From Doryteuthis pealeii (Eukaryota > Mollusca > Cephalopoda > Myopsida > Loliginidae): a DNA stretch of 64,000 nucleotides. The DNA lies in assembly GCA_023376005.1 (NCBI GenBank), contig CM042176.1, forward strand, positions 15,546,212-15,610,211. The letters are read 5' to 3'. How positions within the stretch are numbered: the stretch's first letter is position 1; every line of letters begins with the position of its first letter. Under the pieces are notes generated by a model. It saw only the letters and a program-made list of their open reading frames with translations. It was not told where the DNA came from and searched no databases. The position numbers and the translations under genes are program-made. Of this stretch, positions 23,698 through 34,935 are shown piece after piece.

Positions 23698-24399
23698 ATG
23701 GCTACGAGTGATAACCTAGATGAAATCTTCCAATGTTCAAAATGCCAGAATAATTTGGACATGGCATCAAAGACATTGACATGTCTCCATTCTTTGTGTG
23801 TTCGATGCTTGGATGAGGAATTCCAAGGAGAAACAAACGGAAATGGTCAGTGTCCAGAATGCCAGGAACTTGTGAAAATTGATCAATTGACCCTCTTACC
23901 ATATTTGGTCAATTCTTTGAAACGTCAACGTTTGGAATCGACCGAATTAAAATGCGATGTTTGTTTGAAGAATGGGAAAGAATCTCTTGCCAAAATTTGG
24001 TGCAAAGATTGCAATAAATTCTTTTGTGATGAATGTAACTGGTTTCACAAGAGTCTTCTAAGTAATCATAATTCAATGGAATTGGATGCAAAGGGAAAAG
24101 ACGATGTTCAAAAAGCTATGAGGACAAATTTGTGTAACATGCACAAAAAAGTCAAAGATTGTTACTGTAACAAATGTAACGTGTGTCTCTGTGACACATG
24201 TTACAAGACACACTTGAACGAGTCGCCTCAATGTCCATCTCGTCCACTTTCAGTAAGTGAGGAGGCAGTAAAGAAACGGACGTCGCAAGGTCCCACCCTT
24301 CTTAAAGAAATTGAAGAGTGGAAAAAATCTTCAGGAAAGAAAACGAAAATCCCGGATATACAGCGAGGGATTAGAAAAGGAGTGCGATCTAAAATGTGA
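23698..24399 (+). CDS. TRIM-type RING/B-box protein, N-terminal part
   Basis: The 233-codon frame encodes an E3-ubiquitin-ligase-type N-terminus. Residues ~13-59 form a C3HC4 RING (CSKC near the start, CLHSLCVRC in the middle, CPEC at the end). Residues ~83-123 form a first B-box (CDVC, WCKDC, FFCDEC, then H..H). Residues ~143-178 form a second B-box-like segment (CNMH, CYCNKC, CLCDTC, H). A coiled coil would follow. The ATG at 23698 is chosen because it lies 18 bases after a good splice acceptor (TTATTTTCAG ending at 23680), which suggests an intron in the 5' UTR. Zinc ligands are intact. The last ~25 codons are out of register: the coiled coil continues in another frame, so a frameshift near 24340-24370 ends the frame early. 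Either a pseudogene or an assembly indel. Confidence 0.75.
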   Translation: MATSDNLDEIFQCSKCQNNLDMASKTLTCLHSLCVRCLDEEFQGETNGNGQCPECQELVKIDQLTLLPYLVNSLKRQRLESTELKCDVCLKNGKESLAKIWCKDCNKFFCDECNWFHKSLLSNHNSMELDAKGKDDVQKAMRTNLCNMHKKVKDCYCNKCNVCLCDTCYKTHLNESPQCPSRPLSVSEEAVKKRTSQGPTLLKEIEEWKKSSGKKTKIPDIQRGIRKGVRSKM

Positions 24400-25600
24400 A
24401 GAATTATGGCGGAATTATGAGGACATTTTAGAGCAATTAAGAGTTAAAACTCATGAAATGTGTGAAGAACTGAGATTCTTAAAAGATGAGCAAGTTAAAA
24501 AATGGCAAGAATTGGTTGAAGAAAATGAAAGAATGTTGAAAAAATTAAAAATCTGGCACCTTAATTTGCGCCATTTCTTGAAAAAAGATGAAAAAGATAA
24601 AAAATGAGATGATTTGTGGCGTGGAATTGGTTGGAAGCAAATTATCATCTCATCCTCCCATCTTCATCAAATAATAACTGAACCTATGAGAAAATATGAA
24701 TTGAGTCTTGAGTTTTCTGATTTTTGGCAGCAATTCATTGAAGGACTCAAAAATGAAAAGATTGCTTCGGGATCTTTGAATCTTTCAGCTAATTTGATTC
24801 AATATAAAACTGAATGGAATCTGCCAGGATCCAACACGGATCATTCTATTCAATCAATTCTTGTCAGCCAAAAAGACAATCATATATTTCTTGGTGATTT
24901 GTGAACAAATCAATAATGGAATTTAAAGAATCTGGGGAATTAATTTTTGAATGTATTTTAATTGATGAAGGAAGAAAATTTTCCCAGGAGAAATGTTTTT
25001 CACTTCCTCAGAAATTTTGGGGTGAATTGTAGGGGGAGTGAAAGAAAGAAAGGAAAATTATTTATTTTGGAAAGACAAAATTTTTCTCCGTTTTTAAAAA
25101 TTAAAAATATCGTTGACAAATCGAAAGAAATTTTTCTGATTCATTTTCTGTTTGTCAAATAAATAAAACAATTTTGATTTGTGATAAGAGAAATTACAAA
25201 TTGATTTTTACACAGAAAACGGTGAATACCAAAAAACCATTGACACTGGGGTATCGGGGTCTTGGCCCCGAATTCGTTCTGATCTCTCAACTGGGAATTT
25301 TTGGGGGGCAGTAGAAAATACTCGTAAATATTTTTGTTTTGATGAAAATGGACAAAAACATGAATCATTTGAAACCAAAGAAAACATTTATGATTTCTTA
25401 TAAATGAATTTCGTAATTTTTATTTTTGCAATCATGAAGGGATTTTTTCATTATTGCCAGAAAAATATGTGTATAAATTTCAGAAAAAATCTAAAAACAA
25501 ACCAAGAATTTTCGTTTCAAATGAAAAAGTTTTTGTTCATCTGAAAATTGATGAAAAAAATTTAATTAAAATTTTCAAAATTCTCGACTGAAAAAAAAAA
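24340..25600 (+). pseudogene. Frameshifted continuation of the RING/B-box gene
   Basis: From ~24345 to 24604 the +1 frame encodes a charged helical coiled coil (KCEELWRNYEDILEQLRVKT, KDEQVKKWQELVEENERMLKK), as expected after TRIM B-boxes. A stop at 24605-24607 is followed, in the same frame, by more protein-like sequence to 24904 (KYELSLEFSDFWQQFIEG). After that, protein-like pieces alternate frames up to ~25590 (e.g. the KFQKKSKNKPRIFVSNEKVF stretch). Poly-A signals (AATAAA) occur at ~25680-25695. The series of indels favours a decayed copy, unless the assembly is poor here. No SPRY, NHL or filamin domain is recognisable. Confidence 0.6.
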
Positions 25601-25845
25601 AGGGACATTTTTTAATTCAATTTTCTTTCCTTTTTTTTTTTTTTTTTTTTTTTCAAACATTTTTTTAAGATTTTGAAAATAAATGAATAAAATTTAAACT
25701 TTCTTTATTTTGTGTTGTTTGTTGTTTGAATTCATTTTTCATTTGTAATGAGATTTGAATGAAGATTTTTTTTTTTTTAATATTAAGAATATGAAGTGAG
25801 GCAAATAACAAAATATTTAATTTTTCCTGTTTAATTTATAATATT

Positions 25846-25849
25846 CTCT

Positions 25850-25905
<56 letters not shown>

Positions 25906-25937
25906 GTTCAACCATCTCTATTTACTTATTTTCTATT

Positions 25938-26024
<87 letters not shown>
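25846..26024. repeat. (CT)n tracts
   Basis: Two CT runs (25846-25900 and 25943-26024) are separated by the TCATTTGTTCAACC phrase also found at 23395 and 23507. They directly abut the truncated Tc1 element. Confidence 0.95.
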
Positions 26025-26027
<3 letters not shown>

Positions 26028-27056
26028 AAGGTTCGAAATCGCAGGTTCAGTAAAAAAGGAAGTCTAGATCTGGTCGCCCTAGAGCATCCACTGTGAAGGA
26101 CGACCACAGGCTTAAAATGACTGTTTTGAAGGACCGAAAGAAAACTTATGTTGACCATAGCAAACAATTCAAAACAGCGGATGGAAATTTCATTTCTAGA
26201 ATGACAATATCTAGACGATTGAAGGAAATGGGATTTTCTTCAAAAAGGTGCACAAAGAAGCCATTATTATCTAAGAATATTAATGATAGGAAGACATTTG
26301 TCTCATGTTATGGCAAGAAAGATACAGAATGGTTTAGGAATGTTTTCTGGTCCGATGAATCAAGATTGTGTCTTTTTAGTGATGCTCCCGAACGCTGCAT
26401 TCGAAGATCCGGAGAAAGATTATCACCAAGTTGCAAAAAAACGACAGTGAAACACGGGAATGGAGGGATAATGGTATGGGGAACTTTTAATGCCGCAGGA
26501 ATTGGGGAACTTATTAGATGTGAGGCGTCAATCAATGCAAAGGAATACAATCGAATATTAGAAACAGGACTGTTTCCAAGTATCCAGATGCTGGGAGTAT
26601 CCCATAACATTATTTTTCAACAAGATAATGCACCTGCACACACCGCTAAAGTCACTAAGAAATGGCTTGCCGATAATTCAATTGATGTGATGCTTTGGCC
26701 TGGCCAAAGCCCCGATTTAAACCCAATCGAGAATATTTGGGCCATAATATCTCGTGCATTGGCTGGAAGAACTTTTTCGAACAAAGAAAAACTGTGGGAA
26801 GCTCTGCAAAATGAATGGAATAGCATTCCCTCTTCACAGTGTTCCAAGTTGGTTGAGAGCATGGTTAAAAGGATTAATCTTTTAAAGAAATCAAAGGGGA
26901 AAGCGATTCCATACTAAGCATTTATTAAAGTAAATGTCTTGTTCTGTGTATATAAGACTAGTTTTTGTTTTGTTCAATTGTATTTTGTTTAATTTAGCAT
27001 TTTGTACAATAAAATGTATAATACTTGCTTGGCCCATTTATTTTGTTCACGAGTGT
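26025..27056 (+). mobile_element. Tc1-family transposon, 5'-truncated
   Basis: The left end is cut by the (CT)n tract. The right end reaches a plausible terminal repeat (GCCCATTTATTTTGTTCACG, ~27033-27052) followed by AGTGTA and a (TA)n tract at 27075-27118. The left inverted repeat and first helix-turn-helix are missing, so the copy cannot be mobile alone. Confidence 0.75.
26054..26917 (+). CDS. Tc1 transposase, N-terminally truncated
   Basis: The open frame of 287 codons covers the GRPR linker, the second helix-turn-helix and the entire catalytic domain. GRPR lies at residues ~7-10, followed by TISRRLKEMGFSSKR. The catalytic triad is visible: the first Asp in VFWSDESRL, the second in IIFQQDNAPAHT, and the Glu in SPDLNPIENIW. 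There are 34 residues between the second Asp and the Glu, the DD34E signature of Tc1. A full Tc1 transposase has about 340 residues, so ~55-60 N-terminal residues are missing. Upstream HTH traces (VRNRRFSKKGS) lie in another frame at ~26033-26065. The catalytic frame has no internal stop, which suggests a recent insertion. Confidence 0.92.
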   Translation, partial: KRKSRSGRPRASTVKDDHRLKMTVLKDRKKTYVDHSKQFKTADGNFISRMTISRRLKEMGFSSKRCTKKPLLSKNINDRKTFVSCYGKKDTEWFRNVFWSDESRLCLFSDAPERCIRRSGERLSPSCKKTTVKHGNGGIMVWGTFNAAGIGELIRCEASINAKEYNRILETGLFPSIQMLGVSHNIIFQQDNAPAHTAKVTKKWLADNSIDVMLWPGQSPDLNPIENIWAIISRALAGRTFSNKEKLWEALQNEWNSIPSSQCSKLVESMVKRINLLKKSKGKAIPY

Positions 27057-27069
27057 ATATATGAGACTG

Positions 27070-27074
<5 letters not shown>

Positions 27075-27118
<44 letters not shown>
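27075..27118. repeat. (TA)n microsatellite
   Basis: About 22 TA units downstream of the Tc1 element. Confidence 0.95.
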
Positions 27119-27121
<3 letters not shown>

Positions 27122-27267
27122 CACTCTCAGTCCACACCTACATACACACAGAGAAAGTTTGAAATTATTTTTTGGTGTTATTATCCATGATTTTAGGAAA
27201 GTTTCTCAGCAATAGGAAAGTGTTGACATACGTGGCCATTTTAATTAACGATTCTGTCTTCCACTAC

Positions 27268-27352
27268 AGTCAACCATCAGAGAGGAGTGGGGACTGTCGA
27301 CCATCAGAGAGGAGTGAGGACTGTCGACCATCATAGAGGAGTGAGGACTATG
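27268..27352. repeat. Short tandem repeat, ~30-bp unit x3
   Basis: Three copies of a ~30-bp unit containing GACCATCAGAGAGGAGTG. Confidence 0.85.
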
Positions 27353-27648
27353 GCCTAGAAGAAAAGCTGGGACCTCCCAATGGTCTAAAGGTTTAATTCC
27401 TCTAATGATCATGATGCAGGTGTCAGTCTAAACAAAAAAAAAAGGGTATCACCATCTGAACCAGTTTTGAAAAATCAATTATTGACATTATTAATTCAAA
27501 ACAAAATTCTTACTAATTATTCTTGGTGTCCATCGATTTCTCATGGAATATTTCAACATATTGATGTTTATGAAACTTTTTTTGGCCTTCAGAAATTTCA
27601 GTCTCACTTGTGAACTTTTAACCTCAGTTATTTCATGGGAAATATATT

Positions 27649-28056
27649 GGTAATTTTCACCTTTAGTTGTTAAAATTCCTAGCATAAAATTGTGCGTGCA
27701 CATTATCTGAAATTAACTTAATTGTTATTAAGAACACATTTATGATATTTTTGTGTTAAGCATGCAGTTGTATTGTTTTCGAAAGTTTCTAAGATTTGTG
27801 TATTTCGCACCCATGCATTCAAAATGGCTACGTCTTGTTTCAAATTAGAAGTGCTTAATTGTTATTAAGAAGACATTTTATGATTTTTGTGTTAAAGCAT
27901 GCAGTTGTATTGTTTTTGAAAAAGTTTCTAAGATTTGTTTATTTCGTAGGGAGACTTTCAAAATAGCTATTGGATTAGTTCAAAGTGAAAGTCAAGGGAG
28001 GTTACTTTAATTGCCTTATTTGCTAGGTATTTTGACAATTAAAGGTGAAAATTACC
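27649..28056. mobile_element. MITE M1 with exact 8-bp target duplication
   Basis: Ends GGTAATTTTCACC / GGTGAAAATTACC, with AATATATT at 27641-27648 and 28057-28064. The interior contains a partial internal duplication (TTAATTGTTATTAAGAA and GCATGCAGTTGTATTG twice), making it longer than the 7.3-kb copy. Confidence 0.9.
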
Positions 28057-28064
28057 AATATATT

Positions 28065-28587
28065 AATCTTTATAAATCTGCCTTTTTTAAAAAAGAAATC
28101 TCGCTGAATATATCATAGTAATTGAATAATTATTAAATATTATTAAATAATGCATGGCCGGGGGGGGGTAGTTAATATACTGCATCATATAATGTTGACT
28201 TTTTATATTTATAAAAGTAATACTTTTGATAAAAGCTATGAATAAATTTAATGTCAATTTTATACTAAATTATCAAAGTTTTTATTACAAAATTAACTTT
28301 TATATCGTTAACTTTTATGACTTTCTAGTATTTACACTTATTGCTAACAGTGAAATTAATTATTGAGTAAAAATAAAGTGGAAATTTGAAAAAGAATGCA
28401 TGCAACTATGAACTGATTTGAAAATTAAAATTATAATTGTCAACAATACAGCATTTCTAGTTTGCATGTAATGAGTTAGAATAAAATATAAACCTTTTCT
28501 TTTTTTATCTTCCTGTGTTGAAATGAGAATTGGGCTATCCACAATTGAAGTTATAAAGGGAGGTAATTCTATCCTTTCATTTAAACA
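28065..28587. other. AT-rich sequence, no recognised feature
   Basis: Its first ~80 bases (AATCTTTATAAATCTG, TCTCGCTGAATATATC) are copied at ~29180-29245. The rest shows nothing recognisable. Confidence 0.4.
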
Positions 28588-29700
28588 ACAATAATGACTC
28601 TTGATTTATTTTTGCCCGAATAAGAGTGCGGCCAGTAGTGGCAGGATCGACTGCAAGCTGGTGTATGGATTAAAGGTGATATATACTTGAAGATACAACT
28701 CCGACAAGGGTTGATAGACATAACATTTAATAGGTATACAGCACATGGATAAACAGGGTACATAACACATAGAGGTGTACATAAACATACATACAAAAGT
28801 AAATGGGAAAAACATAAAAGTACAGACATGAGACTAAGAATAGTCCATGCTGTATAAATCACTTACAGTGATTAGTCCGGCGTTGAGGGCCGAAGCCCCA
28901 ACGAGGAGGGGGTAGACCAGAGTCTGTCTAGTAGGTCGAGCAACAAGGAAAGAGAGAGAGACGTTCAAACCAGCCGCTTAAATATCCAAAAGCCCCTAGC
29001 GAACTAAACGGGCAGACAACTCCCCAGGCAAATACGAAACTAACGCCACACTGGTATCAACCCCTGACAGTTGGTGTGGCTAGGCACTGGCTATAGTTCA
29101 AAGTGAAAGTCAAGGGAGGTTACTCTAATTGCCTTATTTGCTAGGAATTTTGACAATTAAAGGTGAAAATTACCAATATATTAATCTTTATAAATCTGAT
29201 ATTTTTAAAAATCTCGCTGAATATATCATAGTAATTGAATAATGACTTGATTTATTTTTGCCCTAAAAAGAGTGTGGTCTGCAGTGGCAGGATCGACTGC
29301 AAGCTGGTATCAAACCCTGATAGTTGGTGTGGCTAGGCACTGGCTATTTCTTTGATGGTGTAAGATTCAAAGTTATTTGAAGATACATACAACTCCGACA
29401 AGGTTTGACAGACAAAACATTTTATATAAAACAGCACATGAATACAAAGGATACTTAAAGTACATAGAAGTGTAAAGATAAAAGATACAATAAGACATAT
29501 AGACACAAACAAGATAATATAAAGGTACATATTCATGAATAGTAATACATAAAAGCTACAGACATGAGACTGAAGTAGTCCATGCTGAGAAATCACTTAC
29601 AGTAATGTAAGGGGGGGTCAAAGCCCCACCGAGAAGGGGGTAGACATGAGACTAACCCATAGTGTCTCGTTGCGAGGAAAGAGAGAGAGAGGCATTCGAA
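28588..29700. repeat. Duplicated ~500-bp repeat with MITE-end copy between
   Basis: Block 28588-29093 and block ~29254-29700 share TGATTTATTTTTGCCC, GGCAGGATCGACTGCAAGCT, ACAACTCCGACAAGG and AAGGAAAGAGAGAGAG. Between them 29096-29245 repeats the right end of M1 and its flank. So a ~1.1-kb segment was duplicated in tandem. The blocks look LTR-like in length but no TG..CA ends or priming sites were confirmed. Confidence 0.6.
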
Positions 29701-30015
29701 TCAGCCGCTTAAATACCAGAAGTCCCCTGGTTGGAAACAAGCGACAACAAGCGGGCAGATAACTCCTCGGGCAAAGGGAAGATAACTTGCTACAATGGCG
29801 TCAGCTCCCTGTGGACAAGGGAAATGCCCAGAGCCTTTCTTGTGATCCTGGCCATAGTGAGAATAGTTGTATGGATGACGTGATAGAAAGAATTGTGTGA
29901 CGATGTCTTGTTTCCTCATCGTAACTTGGTCTGATTCTTCAGATAAAGATTATATGAGATAGGAAGAGGCTGGTTAGCATTCAGCAGAAGATTGATAAAA
30001 GCAGCAAGCCTGTCT

Positions 30016-30060
<45 letters not shown>

Positions 30061-30934
30061 GGGGGGGGCTAAACTAGAGTCTACTTTCCCTTCCTTATTG
30101 GTGATCATGGTGTGCACCCCGTGCCAAAACCCCACCCCCTAATAAACATTTAAAAAAGAAAGAAAAAACAAGAATTTTCCTAAGGTAGATCAAAGATTAC
30201 AGACCCTAACTTTTTTCCAATTAGATGTTCCCAGAATCTCCAGCCTTTGAGGAATTTTTTTTCCTCACAGGAAACCCAATATTCCTTTTTATTCTGGGAC
30301 AAATCATTTTTTCTAAAAATGTCGACCGCACATAGATTTCCAAATTGTGATTTACAAGAGTTTTCAAGGGAGATAATTCATTCGGTTTAATAGAGTTATT
30401 TCCCTTGAACTGCAAAAAAAGATGTCATACATTAACACTAGAGAATAATTTGATTTAATTCAATTGTCAGTTCATTCTTAGAGTGAAAATTCACGAGAAA
30501 CCACTAATGTAATATTTTACATTGAAAATATATGTTTATTATATACTGATTCAAAGTATAATAAATTGTAGTAATTAGAGAACATACACTGGCGGACTTG
30601 AGTAAGCTTTATTCTACTTTGAATACATTTGCAGTTCTCTTGGGAGTTTACAAAGCTAAAGAGTTACAAAAAGGGGAGATGACTCTCAATTACTTATTAC
30701 AGTAATATTTTACATTGAAAATATATGTTTATTATTTTACTGTATTTGAAATTAATTGCGATTTATAAATTTAAGTAAAATCATGAATGTTTATTTTTCT
30801 CTATCACAACTTAATACAATTATACATTTTTTAAAAACCTGATATCACAAAGATTATTATTTATTTTGTTAAATTTTTGCGGATTTGACACTACGCATGA
30901 TGCACGATGCAATTGGGTGCACGCATATGAGCAG

Positions 30935-30965
<31 letters not shown>

Positions 30966-31000
30966 AAAATTATAGCTAGTTATATATATCAAGTAGATAT
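29701..31000. other. No recognised gene; (GT)n tracts
   Basis: (GT)n runs lie at 30017-30057 and 30937-30962. The phrase TAATATTTTACATTGAAAAT occurs twice (30510, 30702). Short open frames at 29701-29919 and 30221-30415 (both minus) have no recognisable domain. Confidence 0.45.
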
Positions 31001-31021
31001 GTGGGCATGAGATTAAGACAA

Positions 31022-31024
31022 TCC

Positions 31025-31063
<39 letters not shown>

Positions 31064-31130
31064 GATCAAAGACGGTGGATTATATGTGTATACATATATA
31101 TCTGTGTGTGTGAGTATATATATATATATC
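31022..31130. repeat. (TA)n/(TG)n compound microsatellite
   Basis: Alternating TA and TG runs abutting the 3' end of a minus-strand LINE. Confidence 0.9.
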
Positions 31131-31912
31131 ATCATGTCGCGCATGCAGCACGGGTATCCATGACAATCTTTCGCCAACCTTCCCTATCATTCATTGCACC
31201 TGGGAGCTCCTCTGCAGAGCAGCCAGCATCTTCACATAGCTGGTCAATGTAGGTCCTTGCTGGGCGCCCACACTTGCATGTCCATGTGTTGGCTTCCACA
31301 GGAGAACGTCGCTTATGAGTTCATTCTTGCTTCTCCAGCAGTGTCCTGCATGCCTTGCCGCTCACTCGGATAGTTTGTGAGATGGGGGCGGGGGGGGCAG
31401 GTGACCGTACAGCTGTTTCCTTGTGGGGTGCTGTTTCCATGACTTGTTCAAGACTGCACGCAGCATTCTTGTGCAGCTCCCATTAGGGTAATTCTCAAGA
31501 CGCTTTGTTAGGGTCCAGGTGGTGCAGCCATATAGCAGCACCGACACTACCACAGCCTGGAAGAACTGTCGCTTTAGCTTGTCAGGGAGATCGGACCTCC
31601 ATATGACTGATAATTTATTTGTGGCCGACCATGCCTTTGCTATCCGTGTATTAACATCGCTCTCTGTGGAGGAGATATTACCGCCCAAGTACGTGAATTG
31701 TTCTACTAGCTTAAGAGGCTTGCCGTTGAGTGTGGAGACGTTTCCTTTATTTTTTAAACTCATGAACTCTGTTTTATCGGAGTTCACAGAGAGGCCTATA
31801 TTCTTTGCTGCCTCCTCTAAGCTATGTAGCAGTGATTCAGCCTGTGCCGATGTATCTGCAAGAAGTGCATAGTCCGCATCTGTGATTGTTTGTGCGGGAT
31901 ATCGCCTAAGGG
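31128..31912 (-). mobile_element. LINE-B 3' part, reverse-transcriptase C-terminal region
   Basis: The minus-strand open frame covering 31362-31912 encodes the end of the RT palm and the thumb: a degenerate active-site region (TDADYALLADT, where YADD is expected), SVNSDKTEFMSL, FTYLGGNISS, and VVVSVLLYGCTTWTLTKR. The last third (HCWRSKDEL, GRPARTYI-like) is present at 31140-31360 but interrupted by a poly-C insertion near 31390. The 3' end has a GAT-type tail. It is 5'-truncated, as usual for LINEs. The LINE clade was not determined. Confidence 0.8.
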
Positions 31913-32242
31913 CAAGAATATATATATATATGGGGGGTATGTGTATATGGATGTAGGTATGTATAAGTATGCAATAGAAGGTTTGGCCTGTGTTGGTGAA
32001 ACGAAGTTTATAAAAGTAATAAAAGAAATTGTTAAATTTTTGTGTTTTTTTTTCTTTGGCAAATATTACCAAAATATGTATTTTTTAAAAAGTTTTGTTG
32101 AATACATTTACAATCAATACTTTAATATGTACAATGGAATTATTTTCATTCTATAAAGTAACTCCCAGATACAACTAAAGCTTTATAAAAAAAAAATAGA
32201 AAATGACTCTATCATATTATCATATCTAAAATAAAGTTCACT
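31913..32242. other. AT-rich sequence, no recognised feature
   Basis: Short (TA)n at 31918-31930, then AT-rich sequence without recognisable coding or repeats. Confidence 0.4.
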
Positions 32243-32655
32243 GAGTGGACAGTTGTCGGTATTAGCAAGACAGCGAGGGAGTCTATCCCTTTTTCACTAG
32301 TGCTAGACCATGGAGATTCTTTTTGCGTTTGAGGTGGAGAGCCACATCTACCATTAGCTCCCCACTTTACCGCACATATCCCTGTGTTACTCATACGCTA
32401 AGTTGTTGAGGGCCGGTATTGAACCCAGAACCTTGTGGTTCCGAGCTAGATGCTCTACCAGCTGAGATCTATCAGAAAGTAATTAAATGAAAATTCAATT
32501 AATATTAACTTACCAATTAACTCTAAAGTGTCTTTTCAGTAAATAGGCAATAAATGATAATCGGTATGAGTAACACAGGGATATGTGCGGTAAAGTGGGG
32601 TAACACAGGGATATGTGCGGTAAAGTGGGGAGCTGATGGTAGATGTGGCTCTCCA
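32243..32655 (-). mobile_element. SINE S1 copy plus duplicated body fragments
   Basis: A full minus-strand S1 copy at 32243-32468. At 32568-32655 two plus-strand fragments of the S1 body (GTAACACAGGGATATGTGCG) stand in tandem. Confidence 0.75.
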
Positions 32656-33200
32656 AAGTAAATAAAGTGAGAAAATATCGGAAATTTGGGTTATCTGCAC
32701 CTTAATCAGTTCCTCGAAGTCCAGACGCTAGGGGTCAGACACAGAGCCCTAAATCCTCAGAACAGTTTCCGCAGGCACTGAGTACAGTCAACCACCCGTG
32801 GGGATCAACGGGGAACTCAACAGCAGCAACAGAACAGTTTTAGCAGCGGCCGAATTAAGGTCAGCTTTAGCACCAGTCTAGGCACCCACAGGGTGAGACC
32901 TGAAAATTCTACGGACGAGGCAGCAGTCCGAAACGAACAACGACAGCGCAGACTATATTCTCCAAACTAGAAACAATTACGATACAATTCTACAAAGCTA
33001 AGTAACATTTGTCACTTGCATTTAACATTTCTCCACCCGCCGACCAAACGTATTTGGCAACTTTCTATGTTTCAATGTTTCAATGAACTTTACGAACTCT
33101 TTCGCACACTTTGAATACATTTCTCTTATTCGCACAAATAAAAATTATTAACCCGAATATACACTTATATTCGTCTTGTGTTCTTTCCTTGGCTGACTTC
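32656..33200. other. Unassigned, moderately GC-rich sequence
   Basis: No open frame of note and no repeat partner in this window. It could be a solo LTR or old repeat, but no terminal TG..CA or target duplication was confirmed. Confidence 0.35.
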
Positions 33201-33344
33201 CGGTTTAGGTCGGAAAATTAAAACGGAAAGTTTTTTGGTGGTACCCAATGACAGTTTAACTACAGTCTAGTTAAAATAAGAATTAGAAAAATACGGGGGG
33301 GGGTGATGAAGATTTATGTGGGTTTCGTTGGTTGTCAGTTCTCT

Positions 33345-33980
33345 GTGATTTTAAGGTCGCTCTTAGTTTATGTCTAAACACCAATATAGCTGGTTCTTTC
33401 TTTTGTTGACTGGTAAGCTGAAAGGCAATTTAGGAAAAGAAGCGAAAGGAAAAATGTTACAGGTAACTTTAGGGTAAGACTTTTATTTGTTGATTCACAC
33501 AATTTCTTGGGAGATATTTTCACAAGCAAATCAATAGGTGTGTCTTCTTTTGCGATTTTAAGGTCGCTCTTAGTTTGTGTCTAAACCCAAATATATTTGG
33601 TTCTTCCTTCTTGTGGGCTGATAAGCTGAAAGGGAATTTAAGAAAAGAAGCGAAATGAAAAAATGTTACAGGTAACTTTAGGGTAAGACTTTTATTCGTT
33701 GACTGACACTATTTCTTGGAGGGGAGATATTTTCCTGAGAAAGACAATAGGTGTGTCTCCTTCTGTGGTTTTAAAGTCGCTCTTAGTTTATGTCTAAACC
33801 CCAATATAGCTGGTTTTTCCTTTTTGTTGGCTGGCAAGCTGAAATGGAATTTAGGAAAAGAAGTGAAAGGAAAAAAGAACCGAGTAACTTTAGGGTAAGA
33901 CTTTTATTTGTTGATTCACAAAATTTCTTGGAGGAGAGATATTTTCTCGAGCAAGTCAGTAGGTGTGTCTCCTTCAAAGT
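33345..33980. repeat. Tandem repeat, ~205-bp unit x3
   Basis: Three units, each starting near TTTTAAGGTCGCTCTTAGTT (33349, 33554, 33769) and containing GCTGAAA, AACTTTAGGGTAAGAC and TAGGTGTGTCTCCTT. The short open frames inside are repeat-derived. A solo foldback-arm fragment precedes at 33208-33262. Confidence 0.85.
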
Positions 33981-34082
33981 CTTGGGGTAAAAGAGGTAGA
34001 TATTCCTTTTTGGTGCAAGGAATTCATGGTTTTTTTCTGTACATGGCCCAAGGGTTTTCCAGTGTGTTGGAGTTTTTTGAAT

Positions 34083-34935
34083 TATAGTTATTTACTAAGC
34101 GTGGCTTAGATGGGGCACAAGGCCAGAAGTATGGGGCGCCCAGTGAGAATCGAACTCACAACCAATGGTCTGCAAATCCCGCTTGCTAACCATTACACCA
34201 CGTGAGGTGCCCAGTTTTTTGGATTATAGTTATTTACTAAGCTTAGCTTAGATGCGGCACAAGGCCAGGAGTATGGGGCACCCAGTGAGAATCGAACTCA
34301 CAACCAATGGTCTGCAAATCCCGCTTGCTAACCATTACACCACGTGACGTGCCCAGTTTTTTTGGTTAAAGTTATTTACTAAGCTTAGCTTAGATATGGC
34401 ACAAGGCCAGAAGTATGGAGCACCCAGTGAGAATCGAACTCACAACCAATGGTCTGCAAATCCCGCTTGCTAACCATTACACCACGTGAGGTGCCCAGTT
34501 TTTTTGGTTATAGTTATTTACTAAGCTTAGCTTAGATATGGCACAAGGCCGAATGTAAGGGGCACCCAGTGAGAATCGAACTCACAACCAATGGTCTGCA
34601 AATCCCGCTTGCTAACCATTACACCACGTGAGGTGCCCAGTTTTTTTGGTTATAGTTATTTACTAAGCTTAGCTTAGATATGGCACAAGGCCAGAAGTAT
34701 GGGGCTCCAATGAGAATCGAACTCACTAACAATGGTTTGCGAAGCGAGCTTGCTAACCATTACACCACGTGAGGTGCCCAGTTTTTTTTGTTATAGTTAT
34801 TTACTAAGCTTAGCTTAGATATGGCACAAGGCCAGAAGTATGGGGCTCCCAATGAGAATCGAACTCACTAACAATAGTCTGCGAATCTAGATTGCTAACC
34901 ATTACACCACGTGAGGTGCCCAGTTTTTTTGGTTA
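34083..34935 (-). repeat. Tandem array of six tRNA-like S3 elements
   Basis: Six units with a 142-bp period (starts at ~34083, 34225, 34367, 34509, 34651, 34792). On the minus strand each has a tRNA-like head: 5' GGGCACC pairs with 3' GGTGCCC in the best units (a 7-bp acceptor stem), with A-box GTGTAATGGTTAGCAAG and B-box GAGTTCGATTCTCAC. A ~65-base tail (TAAGCTAAGCTTAGTAAATAAC) follows. The anticodon stem is poorly paired, so none is a secure functional tRNA. The two right-hand units are more diverged. Confidence 0.85.

Noticed and set aside
28588..29700. Pair of LTRs bounding a retrotransposon
   Set aside because: Only ~160 bp lies between the two blocks, that stretch is a copy of MITE flank, and no TG..CA ends or primer-binding site was found. 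Tandem segmental duplication fits better.
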